A DNA stretch of 64,000 bases from Winogradskyella pelagia (GCF_017581965.1 NZ_JAGEVF010000010.1:1-64000), one strand, 5' to 3'. Shown: positions 15,735-25,894, numbered from the stretch's first letter. The notes: generated by a model not told the origin, from the sequence alone. Numbers and translations: made by a program.

Positions 15735-18700
15735 TTAAGCACTCCAATCACTAAACTGACCTTCGGCTTGTTCCATGATTTCGGCGAGTATGTCGTTGAG
15801 CTTTGTTATGGATACTTTTCCTCGTAATTCTTTCTTAACAGCTAGTCGAATAGCAGCTTTGGCATTTTCTTTCTTTGTCCAATCGAGTTGCAGATTGGAT
15901 TTTACCGCTTTTACTACACCATGTACAATGTCTTGCATTGGGCCTTTTTCTTTAATGATGTCCTTTTTTGCCGCAAGGATATCGTAAAACGCCAATTCTT
16001 CTTCTGATAAGCCTAATTCTTCCGTACGCTTATCGTCTTGTTGTAATTCCTGAGCGCGTTCTACCAATTCTGCAATAGTGGCATAACTATCCAAAGCGTT
16101 GTTGTGATAGCGCTCAATTACCTTTTCTAATTCTTCTTTTAATGAGGTGTATTTTTTTATGTTTTTATGCAAGCGCAGTTTGATTTCATCCTTAAGAATA
16201 TTCTTGATGATTTCAATTTTTAAGGCATTGCCATCTTTTTCTTTTTTAGCACCTAATAAGAATGTTTCGTCCAGTATAGAAATGTCTGGTTTTTCAATGC
16301 CTGCCATAGCAAAAACATCAATGATATCATCGGATTCTATACTTTGAGAAATCAATTCCTTGATTTGTTTTTGCTGTTCACTTCGAGATGATTTTACAGA
16401 CTTGGCGTTACGAACAGCCTTCGAAACATGCTGAACAAATAGCACATCGATAGCAAATTCTTGAATGGCTGGCTGACTTTTTACAATGGACAATAAGCCT
16501 GAAAGCTTCTTCTCCGCTTTCATAAAGTTATTGGCATCCTCATCGTACTTCACCAAATGATTGACTGCCTTTTTAACTAATAGAACTTTATCTGCATCAC
16601 GTAAGGCTTTCCAATTGCTGTAATCAATAGTGTCTGGTATCATGGTCTTGCAATAGTCCACCTGATTAAAGAACAGTTCTAAAGCCTGCTCCATGTCGAT
16701 GGTTGGCTTGCCTTCTCCACCACCTCGTGTATATTTTTCGGTTGCAGATTTTAAGTTGTCACCAATACCAATATAATCGACAATCACGCCGTTTTCTTTG
16801 TCCTTAAATACTCGGTTGGTTCGTGTGATGGCTTGCATTAAATTATGTCCTCGCATAATCTTATCCACATACATGGTATGCACGCAAGGTGCATCAAAAC
16901 CTGTGAGCCACATATCGCGGACAATCACAATTTTTAATGGGTCTTCTTCTTTGCGGAATCGTTTTTTTAAGGCTTCCTGAGCATCTTTAGTTCTAAAATG
17001 TGGATTCCATTCGATGGGGTCTTTTGAGATGTTGCCTGTCATTACCACTGCCACTTCAGGGCAATCGTCTAAAGCCGTTAAGGCATCGTACATTTTTACA
17101 CAATTACGACGACTCATACAAACAACCATGGCTTTACCATCTAAGGTTTCAATACGTTTGGTAAAATGTTGTAAAATGTCCTTGGCGATTTTATTTACAC
17201 GGTCTTCACTACCTGCGGCATCTTCAATAGCGGCCCATTTAAGGTTGCCTGTATCTTCTTCACCTTCGGTAATAGTATCAACCTCATCATCTATGTTTTC
17301 ATTCCAAAGGTGTAGTTTGGCTAAACGTGGTTCGTAATAGATATTTACTGTGGCTTTATCTTCAACCGCTTGTTTGATATCGTAGGTATGAATCACATTT
17401 CCGAAGACTTCTTCCGTATCGGCATCTTTAGAATCTACTGGTGTTCCTGTAAAACCAATAAAGGATGCTTTAGGTAAGGCTTTTCGCAAGTTAGAGGCAA
17501 ATCCATCGAGTAAGCCGTATTGGGTACGATGGGCTTCGTCTGCCATGACGATGATATTCTCACGTTCGGATAAGACAGGGTGTTCCAGTTCACCTAAGGC
17601 TTCATCTGTGGTTTGTTTGAGACGGAACTTTTCAATCGTGGTAAAAATCACACCACCAGCACCTACGGATAAGAGCTGTCTTAAATCGTTAGTACTTTCG
17701 GCATGGTGCACATCACCTACCAAATCTTTCGCGAGGACAAAATTCTCATAGAGTTGCATGTCTAAATCGCTACGGTCTACTTGCACCACAATGGTAGGAT
17801 TTCGCAATTCTGGTAAACTGCGCAAAATGCCTGTATAGATGGCCATGGAAATACTTTTACCAGAGCCTTGGGTGTGCCAAATGACACCAATACGACCATC
17901 GCCAAAAGGTCGAACCGATTGTTTAGCAGCTGCTACGGCAAAGTTGACCCCAAAAAACTGGTGGTACTTGGCGCCTTTTTTAATGAGTGTGCCGTTATGG
18001 TCTTCGTGAAAGATGAAATTCTTGATATAGTTGAGCAAACGGTCTTTTGGGAAGAGCCCAAACAAGAGCGTGTGCATTTGGAAATCGTCTTCCTGAACCG
18101 TGTCCTTGCCATTGATGCTTTTCCAAGGGGCAAACCACTCCATACCCGAACTAAACATACCATGTTGTGCCTCATTACCATCGCTTATGATGGTGAGGGC
18201 ATTGTACTCAAACAACTGCGGGATGTCTTTTTTGTAGTGCTGTATTTGGTTATGGGCTTCTTTTAGGTTGGTGTTTTCGTCGTACCAGTTTTTGAGTTCA
18301 AACACAATAAGCGGTAAGCCGTTGATGTAAATGATAATGTCTGGCCGGCGTTTGTTTTTGCCTGTAATGCTAAACTGATTAACGGCCCAAAAGCTGTTGT
18401 TTTCTGGGTTATCGTAATCTATAGGATAGACATGCACCGCTTTTTCGTTGCCTTGGGCATCCTCATAATTAAGGTCGATGCCTTTGGTGCATTTAAGGTG
18501 GAAGCTACGATTGCGATGCTCCAGATCTGCACCGACATTATTGGTATACTCTGCCACAGCCAAAGTTTGCATATCGGCAGGTAGTTGCGGATAAGTTTTT
18601 TTAATAAAAGCCAACAACTGGTCTTTTAGCACCACAGCTGCAGGTTGGTGTGCAATTTTAGCACCATCTTTATGGGTATAGCCTAAATCGTCTAACCAGT

Positions 18701-18737
18701 CTATTGTTGCCTGTTCTATGGTTGCTTCTGTGGTCAT
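15735..18737 (-). CDS. hsdR: Type I restriction enzyme, HsdR subunit
   Basis: A 1000-residue motor and nuclease subunit of a type I restriction-modification complex. The N-terminal PD-ExK nuclease site is visible: RPDIIIYINGLPLIVFELKN with Asp133, Glu147 and Lys149. The SF2 translocase follows: HTQGSGKS (Walker A, 288-295), MADEAHRTQYG (DEAH at 400-403) and later FTGTPVDSKD and TRTNRVFKD. The C-terminal helical part, which docks on the methylase, is intact, so the gene looks functional. The start overlaps the hsdS stop by four bases (ATGA). It cuts unmethylated DNA after translocation when bound to HsdM and HsdS. Confidence 0.95.
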   Translation of the reverse strand: MTTEATIEQATIDWLDDLGYTHKDGAKIAHQPAAVVLKDQLLAFIKKTYPQLPADMQTLAVAEYTNNVGADLEHRNRSFHLKCTKGIDLNYEDAQGNEKAVHVYPIDYDNPENNSFWAVNQFSITGKNKRRPDIIIYINGLPLIVFELKNWYDENTNLKEAHNQIQHYKKDIPQLFEYNALTIISDGNEAQHGMFSSGMEWFAPWKSINGKDTVQEDDFQMHTLLFGLFPKDRLLNYIKNFIFHEDHNGTLIKKGAKYHQFFGVNFAVAAAKQSVRPFGDGRIGVIWHTQGSGKSISMAIYTGILRSLPELRNPTIVVQVDRSDLDMQLYENFVLAKDLVGDVHHAESTNDLRQLLSVGAGGVIFTTIEKFRLKQTTDEALGELEHPVLSERENIIVMADEAHRTQYGLLDGFASNLRKALPKASFIGFTGTPVDSKDADTEEVFGNVIHTYDIKQAVEDKATVNIYYEPRLAKLHLWNENIDDEVDTITEGEEDTGNLKWAAIEDAAGSEDRVNKIAKDILQHFTKRIETLDGKAMVVCMSRRNCVKMYDALTALDDCPEVAVVMTGNISKDPIEWNPHFRTKDAQEALKKRFRKEEDPLKIVIVRDMWLTGFDAPCVHTMYVDKIMRGHNLMQAITRTNRVFKDKENGVIVDYIGIGDNLKSATEKYTRGGGEGKPTIDMEQALELFFNQVDYCKTMIPDTIDYSNWKALRDADKVLLVKKAVNHLVKYDEDANNFMKAEKKLSGLLSIVKSQPAIQEFAIDVLFVQHVSKAVRNAKSVKSSRSEQQKQIKELISQSIESDDIIDVFAMAGIEKPDISILDETFLLGAKKEKDGNALKIEIIKNILKDEIKLRLHKNIKKYTSLKEELEKVIERYHNNALDSYATIAELVERAQELQQDDKRTEELGLSEEELAFYDILAAKKDIIKEKGPMQDIVHGVVKAVKSNLQLDWTKKENAKAAIRLAVKKELRGKVSITKLNDILAEIMEQAEGQFSDWSA

Positions 18738-19972
18738 AAAACGGTTTCGATTTGGTTTTGAAACTCTTTCAAACGTACTTCTCCGCTAATGAGATTAGGC
18801 AAAAGTGTATCGCGTAGTTGGGTTAAAGTTTGGTTTTCAAAACAGTTTAATTTGATAGTTTCAAATAAATCAATTATTTCTTTCTGAAACTCAGCTTTTA
18901 CTTTAACCGATGGTTCAACTATATTTAGTTCACCAACATCATTTTTATTTACATGCTGTTGTGCTCCACCAGTTGATTGTTTAATTAATTCATCCATTGC
19001 CTGATGCATCCATAAATAAATAAACTCATCAGAAAATATTTCATTTCCTAAAACACCAATTACTGATTGATTTGCACAAAATTCTTTTTCTATTCGACTT
19101 ATTTGTCCTAAAGTAGCACCAGTAATTGCTATTACCGTTGTACCTGCCTTCATTAATTTAGTTGAAGATTTTGATACCGCTTCTAAAGTTATCATTGAAG
19201 TTGGTTCTACAATTCTAAATTCATTTACTTTACCAGAATTTAACCAACCAATAGTTCCATTTTCCCAGAATGACTCATTTTTACGTGCAGGTGTTCCGCC
19301 TAAAACTAATTTATTACAATCAGCCAACCGTTTCACTTCCCAACCTTTAGGGATGGGTCCGAGTTCGCTGTCGATGAATTCGCTGTCTTGAAAGGGTCCA
19401 AAATCTACAAACCAATGTTTGTAGAGTGCCATGGCCATGTCTTCTAAGGTTTTGTTTATGGCTAGGTTGTTTTCTATTTTGTCGTCTATGGCTGAGAGGA
19501 TTGAAGCTATGGCTTTTTGTTCATATAATGTGTCAGGCAAATCAATCTCAATAGATTTAAAGGCTTTATGATTTAAATCTTTTTGAACAGAACCAGAAGC
19601 AATATTATTGGCATATTCAATAATATGCGGTTGTCTCAAAAACCAATAGATATAGTCTTTACTCAAAAGATTTTCATTTGGAATTATTTTAAAACAATTA
19701 TTATGAATGCACCCTTTTTTACCTTTAAAAATTAAGCCAACTTGACCAGTTCTAGTATATATCAACTCATCTTCCTTCGCAATACATTGTTTTGGTACTT
19801 CATCAGATTTTACATAATGCTTTACAGTATTATTTATTAAATCATTAATCTTGAAAAGTGGTAATTCTGAAGTGTCTTCTGTAAGTAAATGTTTAGTCTT
19901 TTTATTTATAGCAAGTCCTTGCTTTAAATCTACTAAATCTCCTAGATTATATGTTTTCCAGTTTTTGGGCAT
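18734..19972 (-). CDS. hsdS: Type I restriction enzyme, HsdS specificity subunit
   Basis: A 412-residue subunit that reads the bipartite target. Two target-recognition domains are seen: TRD1 from MPKNWKTYNLGDLVDLKQG, and TRD2 beginning at the GPIPKGWEVKRLADC segment near 213-227. Each is followed by a conserved helix (the first, YEQKAIASILSAIDDKIENN, at about 161-180; the second, ETIKLNCFENQTLTQLRDTL, near 370-389). The ending LLPNLISGEVRL is typical. The start shares one base with the KAP stop, and the end overlaps hsdR. The recognition sequence cannot be read by eye. Confidence 0.93.
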   Translation of the reverse strand: MPKNWKTYNLGDLVDLKQGLAINKKTKHLLTEDTSELPLFKINDLINNTVKHYVKSDEVPKQCIAKEDELIYTRTGQVGLIFKGKKGCIHNNCFKIIPNENLLSKDYIYWFLRQPHIIEYANNIASGSVQKDLNHKAFKSIEIDLPDTLYEQKAIASILSAIDDKIENNLAINKTLEDMAMALYKHWFVDFGPFQDSEFIDSELGPIPKGWEVKRLADCNKLVLGGTPARKNESFWENGTIGWLNSGKVNEFRIVEPTSMITLEAVSKSSTKLMKAGTTVIAITGATLGQISRIEKEFCANQSVIGVLGNEIFSDEFIYLWMHQAMDELIKQSTGGAQQHVNKNDVGELNIVEPSVKVKAEFQKEIIDLFETIKLNCFENQTLTQLRDTLLPNLISGEVRLKEFQNQIETVL

Positions 19973-22956
19973 TAGAGTCCTTTTATGGTTTTAATGTCTG
20001 CAATTGTTATCTCGCCTTCCATAAACTCTTCTTCGCCTTTTAATAATTTGAGGCAGTTGTTGCGTTTAATGACATCGTTATTAGTATTTATTATTTCTGT
20101 AAAGTCACTAATTTTCTCGATAGTTGTAACAATAGTCTTTACTTTTGGACATAAGTCTTCTATAACCAACCATCTAAACAAAACATGTTCGTTAAATTTT
20201 ACACGCTCAGCCATTAAAATTGAGCGTGCCATTGTGTAATTATTAGCTAATCTTATAATTGACCTTGGATTTGTATCTATATATTTATGATAATCTTGTA
20301 GCAAATGTTTTAATTCTTCCGTATCCTTATTTTTTTCTCCAATTACGATGTTAGTAGCTGTATCTCCAGTTAAGTTATATTTTTCTTGTATGTTCTGTAC
20401 GAATTCAGGATTTGTAAGCTCAGATTTAGATTGTTTTAAAACGGACTTGATTTCAGTCTGTTGGGCTTCTGATAGTTCTTCAATAGATTCAATTTTATCT
20501 TTTTCACCTTCATCTTTTAATCCTAAAATATGATTCCAGTAATTCTGTTTAGATTCCTCTGAAATATTAGGAAGTCGAAAGGATAGTTGAAATGCCTTTT
20601 GTATAAAGAACTCGCCGAGTTGTTTCTTATCGACACTTTTAGTTTTGAACTCCTCATAGGTATTTCCAAAACTAGTTGAAATCCAGTTTTTATCGCCTGC
20701 GACTATATATAAAACTCGCTTATCTTTAAATAAAGTTTGAATGCCTTCTAGTAATTGCACAATAAAACCTTTATCACAACGGTCTATATCATCAATGAAA
20801 ATAGCGAGTTGTCTTTTCTTATCCTTGTTATTAATATTATCAACTAGGTCATTAAAATGTCGCTTTACTTGATTCATTGGGTCGCTTGCCTTCAAGACAA
20901 AAGACTCAGCATCTTTACTAGAATTAATAAAGAATGGAATAGTAATGAATTTAGTAAATCCATAGAGCGTACCAAGAAGAGAGGCAATGGTCAATATAAG
21001 TTTACCAAAATCACCTAATTTGCTTGCAAAACTCTTTTTACTGATATCATTATCATTTTCAATTACTTGTGTAGTCTCTTGAAATAAATTAATTATATCC
21101 TCTCCAAAGTAAAAGATGCAAACTAGAGATAGTGTGAAAAGAAAAAAAGCAGTAATTTTTTGCCAACCGCTATAACGCCAAATACGTCTTAATACTTCTT
21201 TGCGCCATAAATGAAAACAGGCTCTCCAATTTAATTGCTCTTTTGACTTTAAATAGACTTGGTCTATTAAAGACCACCATGGTGGTGTTATATGTTGGTT
21301 TTGCCATGCGTTGTATTCTACAACTATCCAATTTTCATCATCCGCATTTAGATTCTTCTTTATGAAATTTAAAAAAGATGATTTTCCTGAGCCCCATTTA
21401 CCTTGCAAATGCACCATAAATGAATGATTGAGTTTTTCTGTGAAAATGTCTTCTTTAATTAATCTAACAAATGCCATGGCAACGGGTTCTCTTCCTAATT
21501 TGTCTTCATCTACGACTTGGTCTAGGTGGAATGGAATTTTGTCATTACCATTATCAGTTCTATTAGAATCTTCAACTTGTCTATTTAAACTGTTTTCAAC
21601 ATCAAAATAGTCTATCAACTTGATACTATGTTTTTCAGCCAAAAGAGTAATATCTGACATTGTCAAAATTTGAAAAATATCGGTATCATAATCCGATAAT
21701 TTGTTCTTTACGAATTCAATATCCTCATTATCAAAAGAGCTATCAAAGAACACAAAGTATTTAATAAAAGAATTATCTAAGCCTAATAACTTTAGTTCTG
21801 TTGTTATATCAAAGGCAATTTTTGATACTACTTTACCATAAGTTACACCTCTGCTCTGTGCCTCTATTATTAAATCATCCTTATTAATAATTTTTACATA
21901 TGATTTTTCTTTCTCATCTGATAAGTCTATTCGAATGTTAAAACCATTTTGTGTTCTTGTTTCTTCTATTACAAGATTTAAACTATACTCTTGGTTTAGA
22001 ACATCTCTTACAAATCGATGTATTCTGTATTTTTCATTGAAAATAACATCTGAATCACTTATTGTCTTTGAACTATTATTATCTAAATTATGTTTATTAG
22101 ATAAGGTCTCAATATCCGTTTTGTCATAAAGAACAACCTTTTCATTTTTTAATAGCCTAAGGTTTGTATCATAAAATTTTCTATCGTTATTTGTTAATAA
22201 ACCATTTATTACAACTACAAGTCGTGATTTTTTTTTCGGGCTTATTTGACTTAAACTAGATATTAAACTATTTATTTCCTTACGAAGATTAGCTCTGTCA
22301 GCTGCACTTTTTTGCTCCTTAAATTCAACAAAAGTTAAATTATTTAAATCTGCTAAATCGAAAAAATACTTTTTATTTCCACTACTTATTGGTACTTCCT
22401 TCTCTAATGCGATTGAATATTCTAAATTTAATAGCTCTAATATAAAGTCTATATCAATATCATTTTGTTGACCTTGACCAGAGTTAATACTAATAAATTC
22501 CATTCCTCTATCATCATTGGGAACAGCAATTGTAAAATTAGTATTAGGATAATTCTTTAATTGCCCTCTTATAGTATTAAAGCTATCAATAAAATCTAAT
22601 CCACCAGCTCCTGTTGCCATTAACGGCACCCAAACGTTTTTTGATTTCAAAAACGATTGGTGTTTTTCTAAGGCTAATCTTAAATTTCGTTGTAATGTAA
22701 TACCACTAAACTCATTATTTCCAACAGTTACAATAAAGAGTATAGGCTTGTTTCTGCCATTATTTAATAGATAGTAACCATTTGATACATCTATTTTTTC
22801 AATTTCAGCATTATCATAACCTAATTCTTTTAAGACATATAAATTCAATTGACCTAAACCACCTCTTGAATTGATAGAAGTAAATGCAACATTGTACTTG
22901 ACTGGTGAAACACCAACCTCGATTTTAATATGACTGTATTGATTTTGTTCTGTCAT
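19972..22956 (-). CDS. KAP-family P-loop NTPase with macro-like N-terminal region, inside the hsd operon
   Basis: A 994-residue protein. Residues of about 15-150 recall a macro (ADP-ribose-binding) fold: SINSRGGLGQLNLYVLKELG near 27-46, and VWVPLMATGAGGLDFIDSF at 108-126 as the glycine loop. Residues 160-460 are unrecognised. A KAP ATPase starts near 475: FMVHLQGKWGSGKSSF with the Walker A at 519-526, the EYNAWQN signature at 547-553, two membrane helices at 600-620 and 650-672 inserted between Walker A and B, and Walker B LAIFIDDIDRCDK at 717-729. KAP proteins are membrane-associated ATPases often linked to phage exclusion. It lies three bases after hsdM and overlaps hsdS by one base, so it is co-translated with the RM subunits. 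Confidence 0.8.
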   Translation of the reverse strand: MTEQNQYSHIKIEVGVSPVKYNVAFTSINSRGGLGQLNLYVLKELGYDNAEIEKIDVSNGYYLLNNGRNKPILFIVTVGNNEFSGITLQRNLRLALEKHQSFLKSKNVWVPLMATGAGGLDFIDSFNTIRGQLKNYPNTNFTIAVPNDDRGMEFISINSGQGQQNDIDIDFILELLNLEYSIALEKEVPISSGNKKYFFDLADLNNLTFVEFKEQKSAADRANLRKEINSLISSLSQISPKKKSRLVVVINGLLTNNDRKFYDTNLRLLKNEKVVLYDKTDIETLSNKHNLDNNSSKTISDSDVIFNEKYRIHRFVRDVLNQEYSLNLVIEETRTQNGFNIRIDLSDEKEKSYVKIINKDDLIIEAQSRGVTYGKVVSKIAFDITTELKLLGLDNSFIKYFVFFDSSFDNEDIEFVKNKLSDYDTDIFQILTMSDITLLAEKHSIKLIDYFDVENSLNRQVEDSNRTDNGNDKIPFHLDQVVDEDKLGREPVAMAFVRLIKEDIFTEKLNHSFMVHLQGKWGSGKSSFLNFIKKNLNADDENWIVVEYNAWQNQHITPPWWSLIDQVYLKSKEQLNWRACFHLWRKEVLRRIWRYSGWQKITAFFLFTLSLVCIFYFGEDIINLFQETTQVIENDNDISKKSFASKLGDFGKLILTIASLLGTLYGFTKFITIPFFINSSKDAESFVLKASDPMNQVKRHFNDLVDNINNKDKKRQLAIFIDDIDRCDKGFIVQLLEGIQTLFKDKRVLYIVAGDKNWISTSFGNTYEEFKTKSVDKKQLGEFFIQKAFQLSFRLPNISEESKQNYWNHILGLKDEGEKDKIESIEELSEAQQTEIKSVLKQSKSELTNPEFVQNIQEKYNLTGDTATNIVIGEKNKDTEELKHLLQDYHKYIDTNPRSIIRLANNYTMARSILMAERVKFNEHVLFRWLVIEDLCPKVKTIVTTIEKISDFTEIINTNNDVIKRNNCLKLLKGEEEFMEGEITIADIKTIKGL

Positions 22957-22959
22957 TAT

Positions 22960-24582
22960 CTAGAACTTTTCAAAATTCTCCAAAATCTGTTTCTGCAATT
23001 CATTGCTTTTGGTAAACTGCTTTTGTAATTGCGTTTTTAAGGTTTCCATTTTATCTTCAAATGGGATGCCGTCGTCTTCTACGGCTTCGGTACCAACATA
23101 AATACCTGGTGTGAGTTTGTAGTCTTGTTTGGCTACCTCTTCTATGGTGGCGCTGTAGCAGAAGCCTGGTTGGTCTTCGTATATTTGTGGCCCTTCGACT
23201 GCGCTCAGGGTGACATTGTCTTTTACATTACGCCAAGCGTGGTAGGTGTCGGTTGCTTTTTCTAAATCGACTTCATCAAAAACACGCAGTTTACGGCTTT
23301 CCATACGTCCGAGTTTGGACATGTCAATAAATAAGACTTCGTTTAAACGTTCTCTGTGTTCGCCATCTTTACCATCTCGGTTTTTACTCAAAATAAAAAT
23401 GCAGGCTGGGATTCCTGTGGTTAAAAAGAGCTTGTCTGGTAAACGTACAATACAATCTACCATACCATTATCTACCATATGTTGGCGTACGTTTTTTTCG
23501 CCTTTATTGTTTGAGGTCATCGCGCCATTTGCCATCACCACAGAGGCGGTTCCTTTATCACTTAAATGACTCCAAAAGGTTTGCATCCACATAAAGTTAG
23601 CATTGCCATCTGTGGTGAATTCTTCTTTAGGTCCAAACAGTCTTGGGTCGTTTTCTGGTAAATCCTCTGGGTGCCATTGGCTCACATTAAAGGGTGGATT
23701 TACGATAATATAATCGGCTTTTAAGTCTGGGAATTTGTCTTGTAGTAACGAGTCGCCTAATCTTACATCAAAGGATAAGTCGCGTAATGCGAGGTTCATT
23801 TTACAGAGTCGCAACGTGCCATCGTAGCGTTCTTGTCCGTAAATGGAAATGTTCTTTTTATCGCCACCATGCGCTTGTAAAAACTTTAAGGATTGTACAA
23901 ACATACCACCAGAACCACAGGCGTTATCAAAGATTTTACCTTGGTAGGGTTCAATCATTTCTACCATTAAGCGTACAATACTACTTGGTGTAAAGAATTG
24001 TCCTGCACCAGAGCCTTCGGCAATGGCAAATTTGCCAATATAGTATTCGTAAACACGACCAAGTATATCAGAACCTGGGTTTTCTTTTTCAGAAAGCTTT
24101 GGATTGGCTAAGAGGTTGATGAGTCCAGCGACTTGTTTTGGTGTGAGTTGGCTTTTTACAAAAATACGTGGTAGAATCCCTTTGAGGTCTGGTCGGTATT
24201 GTGCAAGTGTATCATCTAATACATCAAAGGCATCATCGACCAAGACCTTGATATTGTCTTGTTCGGCATTGTCCTGTAGATATTGCCAAGTCGCTTCTTT
24301 TGGGATGATATAAGTATTCTTAGAAAGATATTCGTCTGGGTCTTCTAAAACGTAGTTTTGCTCTTCTTGGTCTGTGGTATAATAATCAGAACTTTCATCT
24401 TTGAAGGCTTGTTGCAATTCTTCTTTTCGATTTTCGTAACGCTCTGATAAGTGCTTTAAAAAGATAAGCGGTAAGACGTAGTCTTTATATTGGTTTTCGG
24501 CAACGGCTCCGCGCAGTTCATTTGCTGCTTTCCACAATTCTTGTTCGAAGTTGATGTCGGCTTTGGTTTTGGTTTTAGGCAT
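22960..24582 (-). CDS. hsdM: Type I restriction-modification DNA methylase, HsdM subunit
   Basis: A 540-residue N6-adenine methyltransferase. The N-terminal helical domain (1-165) is followed by the catalytic domain: GAGQFFTPSSIVRLM at 192-206, the SAM-binding DNACGSGGM at 219-227, and the catalytic YIIVNPPF at 291-298. First gene of the operon hsdM-KAP-hsdS-hsdR. An eight-residue segment near 457-464 (VTLSAVEG) is encoded by a dispersed palindromic repeat lying in frame. The reading frame is otherwise complete and the length is normal. Confidence 0.95.
   Translation of the reverse strand: MPKTKTKADINFEQELWKAANELRGAVAENQYKDYVLPLIFLKHLSERYENRKEELQQAFKDESSDYYTTDQEEQNYVLEDPDEYLSKNTYIIPKEATWQYLQDNAEQDNIKVLVDDAFDVLDDTLAQYRPDLKGILPRIFVKSQLTPKQVAGLINLLANPKLSEKENPGSDILGRVYEYYIGKFAIAEGSGAGQFFTPSSIVRLMVEMIEPYQGKIFDNACGSGGMFVQSLKFLQAHGGDKKNISIYGQERYDGTLRLCKMNLALRDLSFDVRLGDSLLQDKFPDLKADYIIVNPPFNVSQWHPEDLPENDPRLFGPKEEFTTDGNANFMWMQTFWSHLSDKGTASVVMANGAMTSNNKGEKNVRQHMVDNGMVDCIVRLPDKLFLTTGIPACIFILSKNRDGKDGEHRERLNEVLFIDMSKLGRMESRKLRVFDEVDLEKATDTYHAWRNVKDNVTLSAVEGPQIYEDQPGFCYSATIEEVAKQDYKLTPGIYVGTEAVEDDGIPFEDKMETLKTQLQKQFTKSNELQKQILENFEKF
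23191..23214 (+). repeat. Dispersed palindromic repeat in frame inside hsdM
   Basis: The 24 bases open with CCCTTCGACTGCGCTCAGGG and close with TGAC; they fold as CCCT..AGGG around a near-palindromic GCGC centre. From memory, this exact motif (or its complement, beginning GTCACCCTGAGCGCAGTCG) is a very common intergenic repeat in flavobacterial genomes. Here it lies inside coding sequence and adds the residues VTLSAVEG to HsdM without a frameshift. Confidence 0.6.
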
Positions 24583-24651
24583 TAATTTAGCTATTGGTTA
24601 TTAACTTGGATAAATATAAAGAACCCTAATTAAAATTCTACAATCTGCGGA

Positions 24652-25497
24652 CTATTCCTCACTTGGTTCTAAGAAAATTGCTTTTAACAGCGCCTCATTG
24701 GTGTCTGTATTTGACTCTAAGAATTGGTTTAAACTAGATTGTGTTAATCCATATGGATTTAAGTATGTGACCGTTGTAGAAACCAAAAGATTATGTATGG
24801 TTATTTTTTCATTTTTAGCAGTGGCTTGGGGTAATATAAAAGCAGACTCGTTGACAATTCTAGTTTTGGACGCTATAAAACTTGGTACAAGTCTTGTGAT
24901 TTTTGCTGTCCCTAATTCTTTAATTTCCAAAACTTTAGTAGAATCTTTTTTTATTGTTGACATTTCAGCCTTAATAGTTACTTCAAACGTTTCTAGAATG
25001 AAATCATACTTTTTCTTGATTTTTACAGGGATATATTTTTCTTGAATTGTAACTGTATCAAGACTGATTTTTAGAATATTATCGCTCTTATTTAAATTAA
25101 AGCCATATCTACTTGCTATAGCGTCTTTACTTTTACCTCTACCAAAGTAATGCAGAACAGCTGAAAACTTCCTCTCTTTATCAAGATTTGAATAAGGAAT
25201 ACTTACACTGTTAATAGAGTGGTTTGAAGAGTTGTAATCTTTTTCGTCAACAGACGTGATATTCTTAAGAATTGAATTTCCATAACTTATAGCATAAGGT
25301 ATTAAGGCACCGGCTACTGTGTTTAATCCAATATTTAATAACTTATTATTAGAGCTGTCAACAGGTTCATTGTATTCTAGTTCAAGGTAGGTTCCTTTAG
25401 TTTTAATTTTATCCCTGTCTTTATTCCATAATTTAACCTGTGAAAAACATTGGGCAGAAACAAAAGCCACAAGGGTAATTGAAATAATTCTATTCAT
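24652..25497 (-). CDS. Secreted protein of unknown function upstream of hsdM
   Basis: A 281-residue protein with an SPI signal (MNRIISITLVAFVSAQCFSQ, cleavage near 20). No family is recognised. The mature part is rich in Lys/Ser/Thr and alternates beta-strand-like stretches (for example FSAVLHYFGRG and YIPVKIKKKYDFILETFEVT). It ends 69 bp before the hsdM start and is in the same direction, but the secretion signal argues against a role in restriction. Probably an independent envelope or periplasmic protein at the island edge. Confidence 0.55.
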   Translation of the reverse strand: MNRIISITLVAFVSAQCFSQVKLWNKDRDKIKTKGTYLELEYNEPVDSSNNKLLNIGLNTVAGALIPYAISYGNSILKNITSVDEKDYNSSNHSINSVSIPYSNLDKERKFSAVLHYFGRGKSKDAIASRYGFNLNKSDNILKISLDTVTIQEKYIPVKIKKKYDFILETFEVTIKAEMSTIKKDSTKVLEIKELGTAKITRLVPSFIASKTRIVNESAFILPQATAKNEKITIHNLLVSTTVTYLNPYGLTQSSLNQFLESNTDTNEALLKAIFLEPSEE

Positions 25498-25744
25498 AAT
25501 CCGCTGGTTTTATGTTGGTTAATAGCTTAATTTAAACCACATAAGGTATTCTCTCTCAATAAGAGACCTTGCAATGGTTTCGTGCAGTCAACAACGAATT
25601 ATGTAATTCTTACCGTTTAAGGAGTCGGTAATACGTGAATTAATGTAAAGTTAGAAATTATACTAAAAGATTCAAAATGGAAAGTCATTGTTTATTAACA
25701 AGATATGCAAAAGCGTTCCGCGTTGAAGATCAAACTTGGATTGC
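25498..25744. other. Intergenic region upstream of the secreted protein
   Basis: No gene is seen. It contains AT-rich sequence that should carry the promoter of the minus-strand gene ending at 24652, then runs into the repeat block next to the tRNA genes. Confidence 0.35.
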
Positions 25745-25800
25745 ATATCCTGATAGCACGCCGTGCTGAAAATAAAAAACCCATTCTAAAAAATTCAAGC
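25745..25800 (+). repeat. Direct repeat near tRNA cluster, copy 1
   Basis: A 56 bp unit starting ATATCCTGATAGCACGCCGT and ending CCATTCTAAAAAATTCAAGC. It includes the near-palindrome AGCACGCCGTGCT. Copy 2 at 25895-25950 differs by one base (AGCACTCCGTGCT). A partial third copy, CTCGCCGTGCTGAAAATAA, lies at about 25865-25883. Confidence 0.75.
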
Positions 25801-25894
25801 TGGTCTTGCTGAGAACTTAAACCTTTGCAAAACAGAACTTCTTCAGGATTAAATTTTCTGGCAGCTCGCCGTGCTGAAAATAATTCAGGATTGA

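Noticed and set aside
17868-18266. + strand frame of 132 codons inside hsdR
   Set aside because: Antisense shadow of a well-supported restriction subunit gene.
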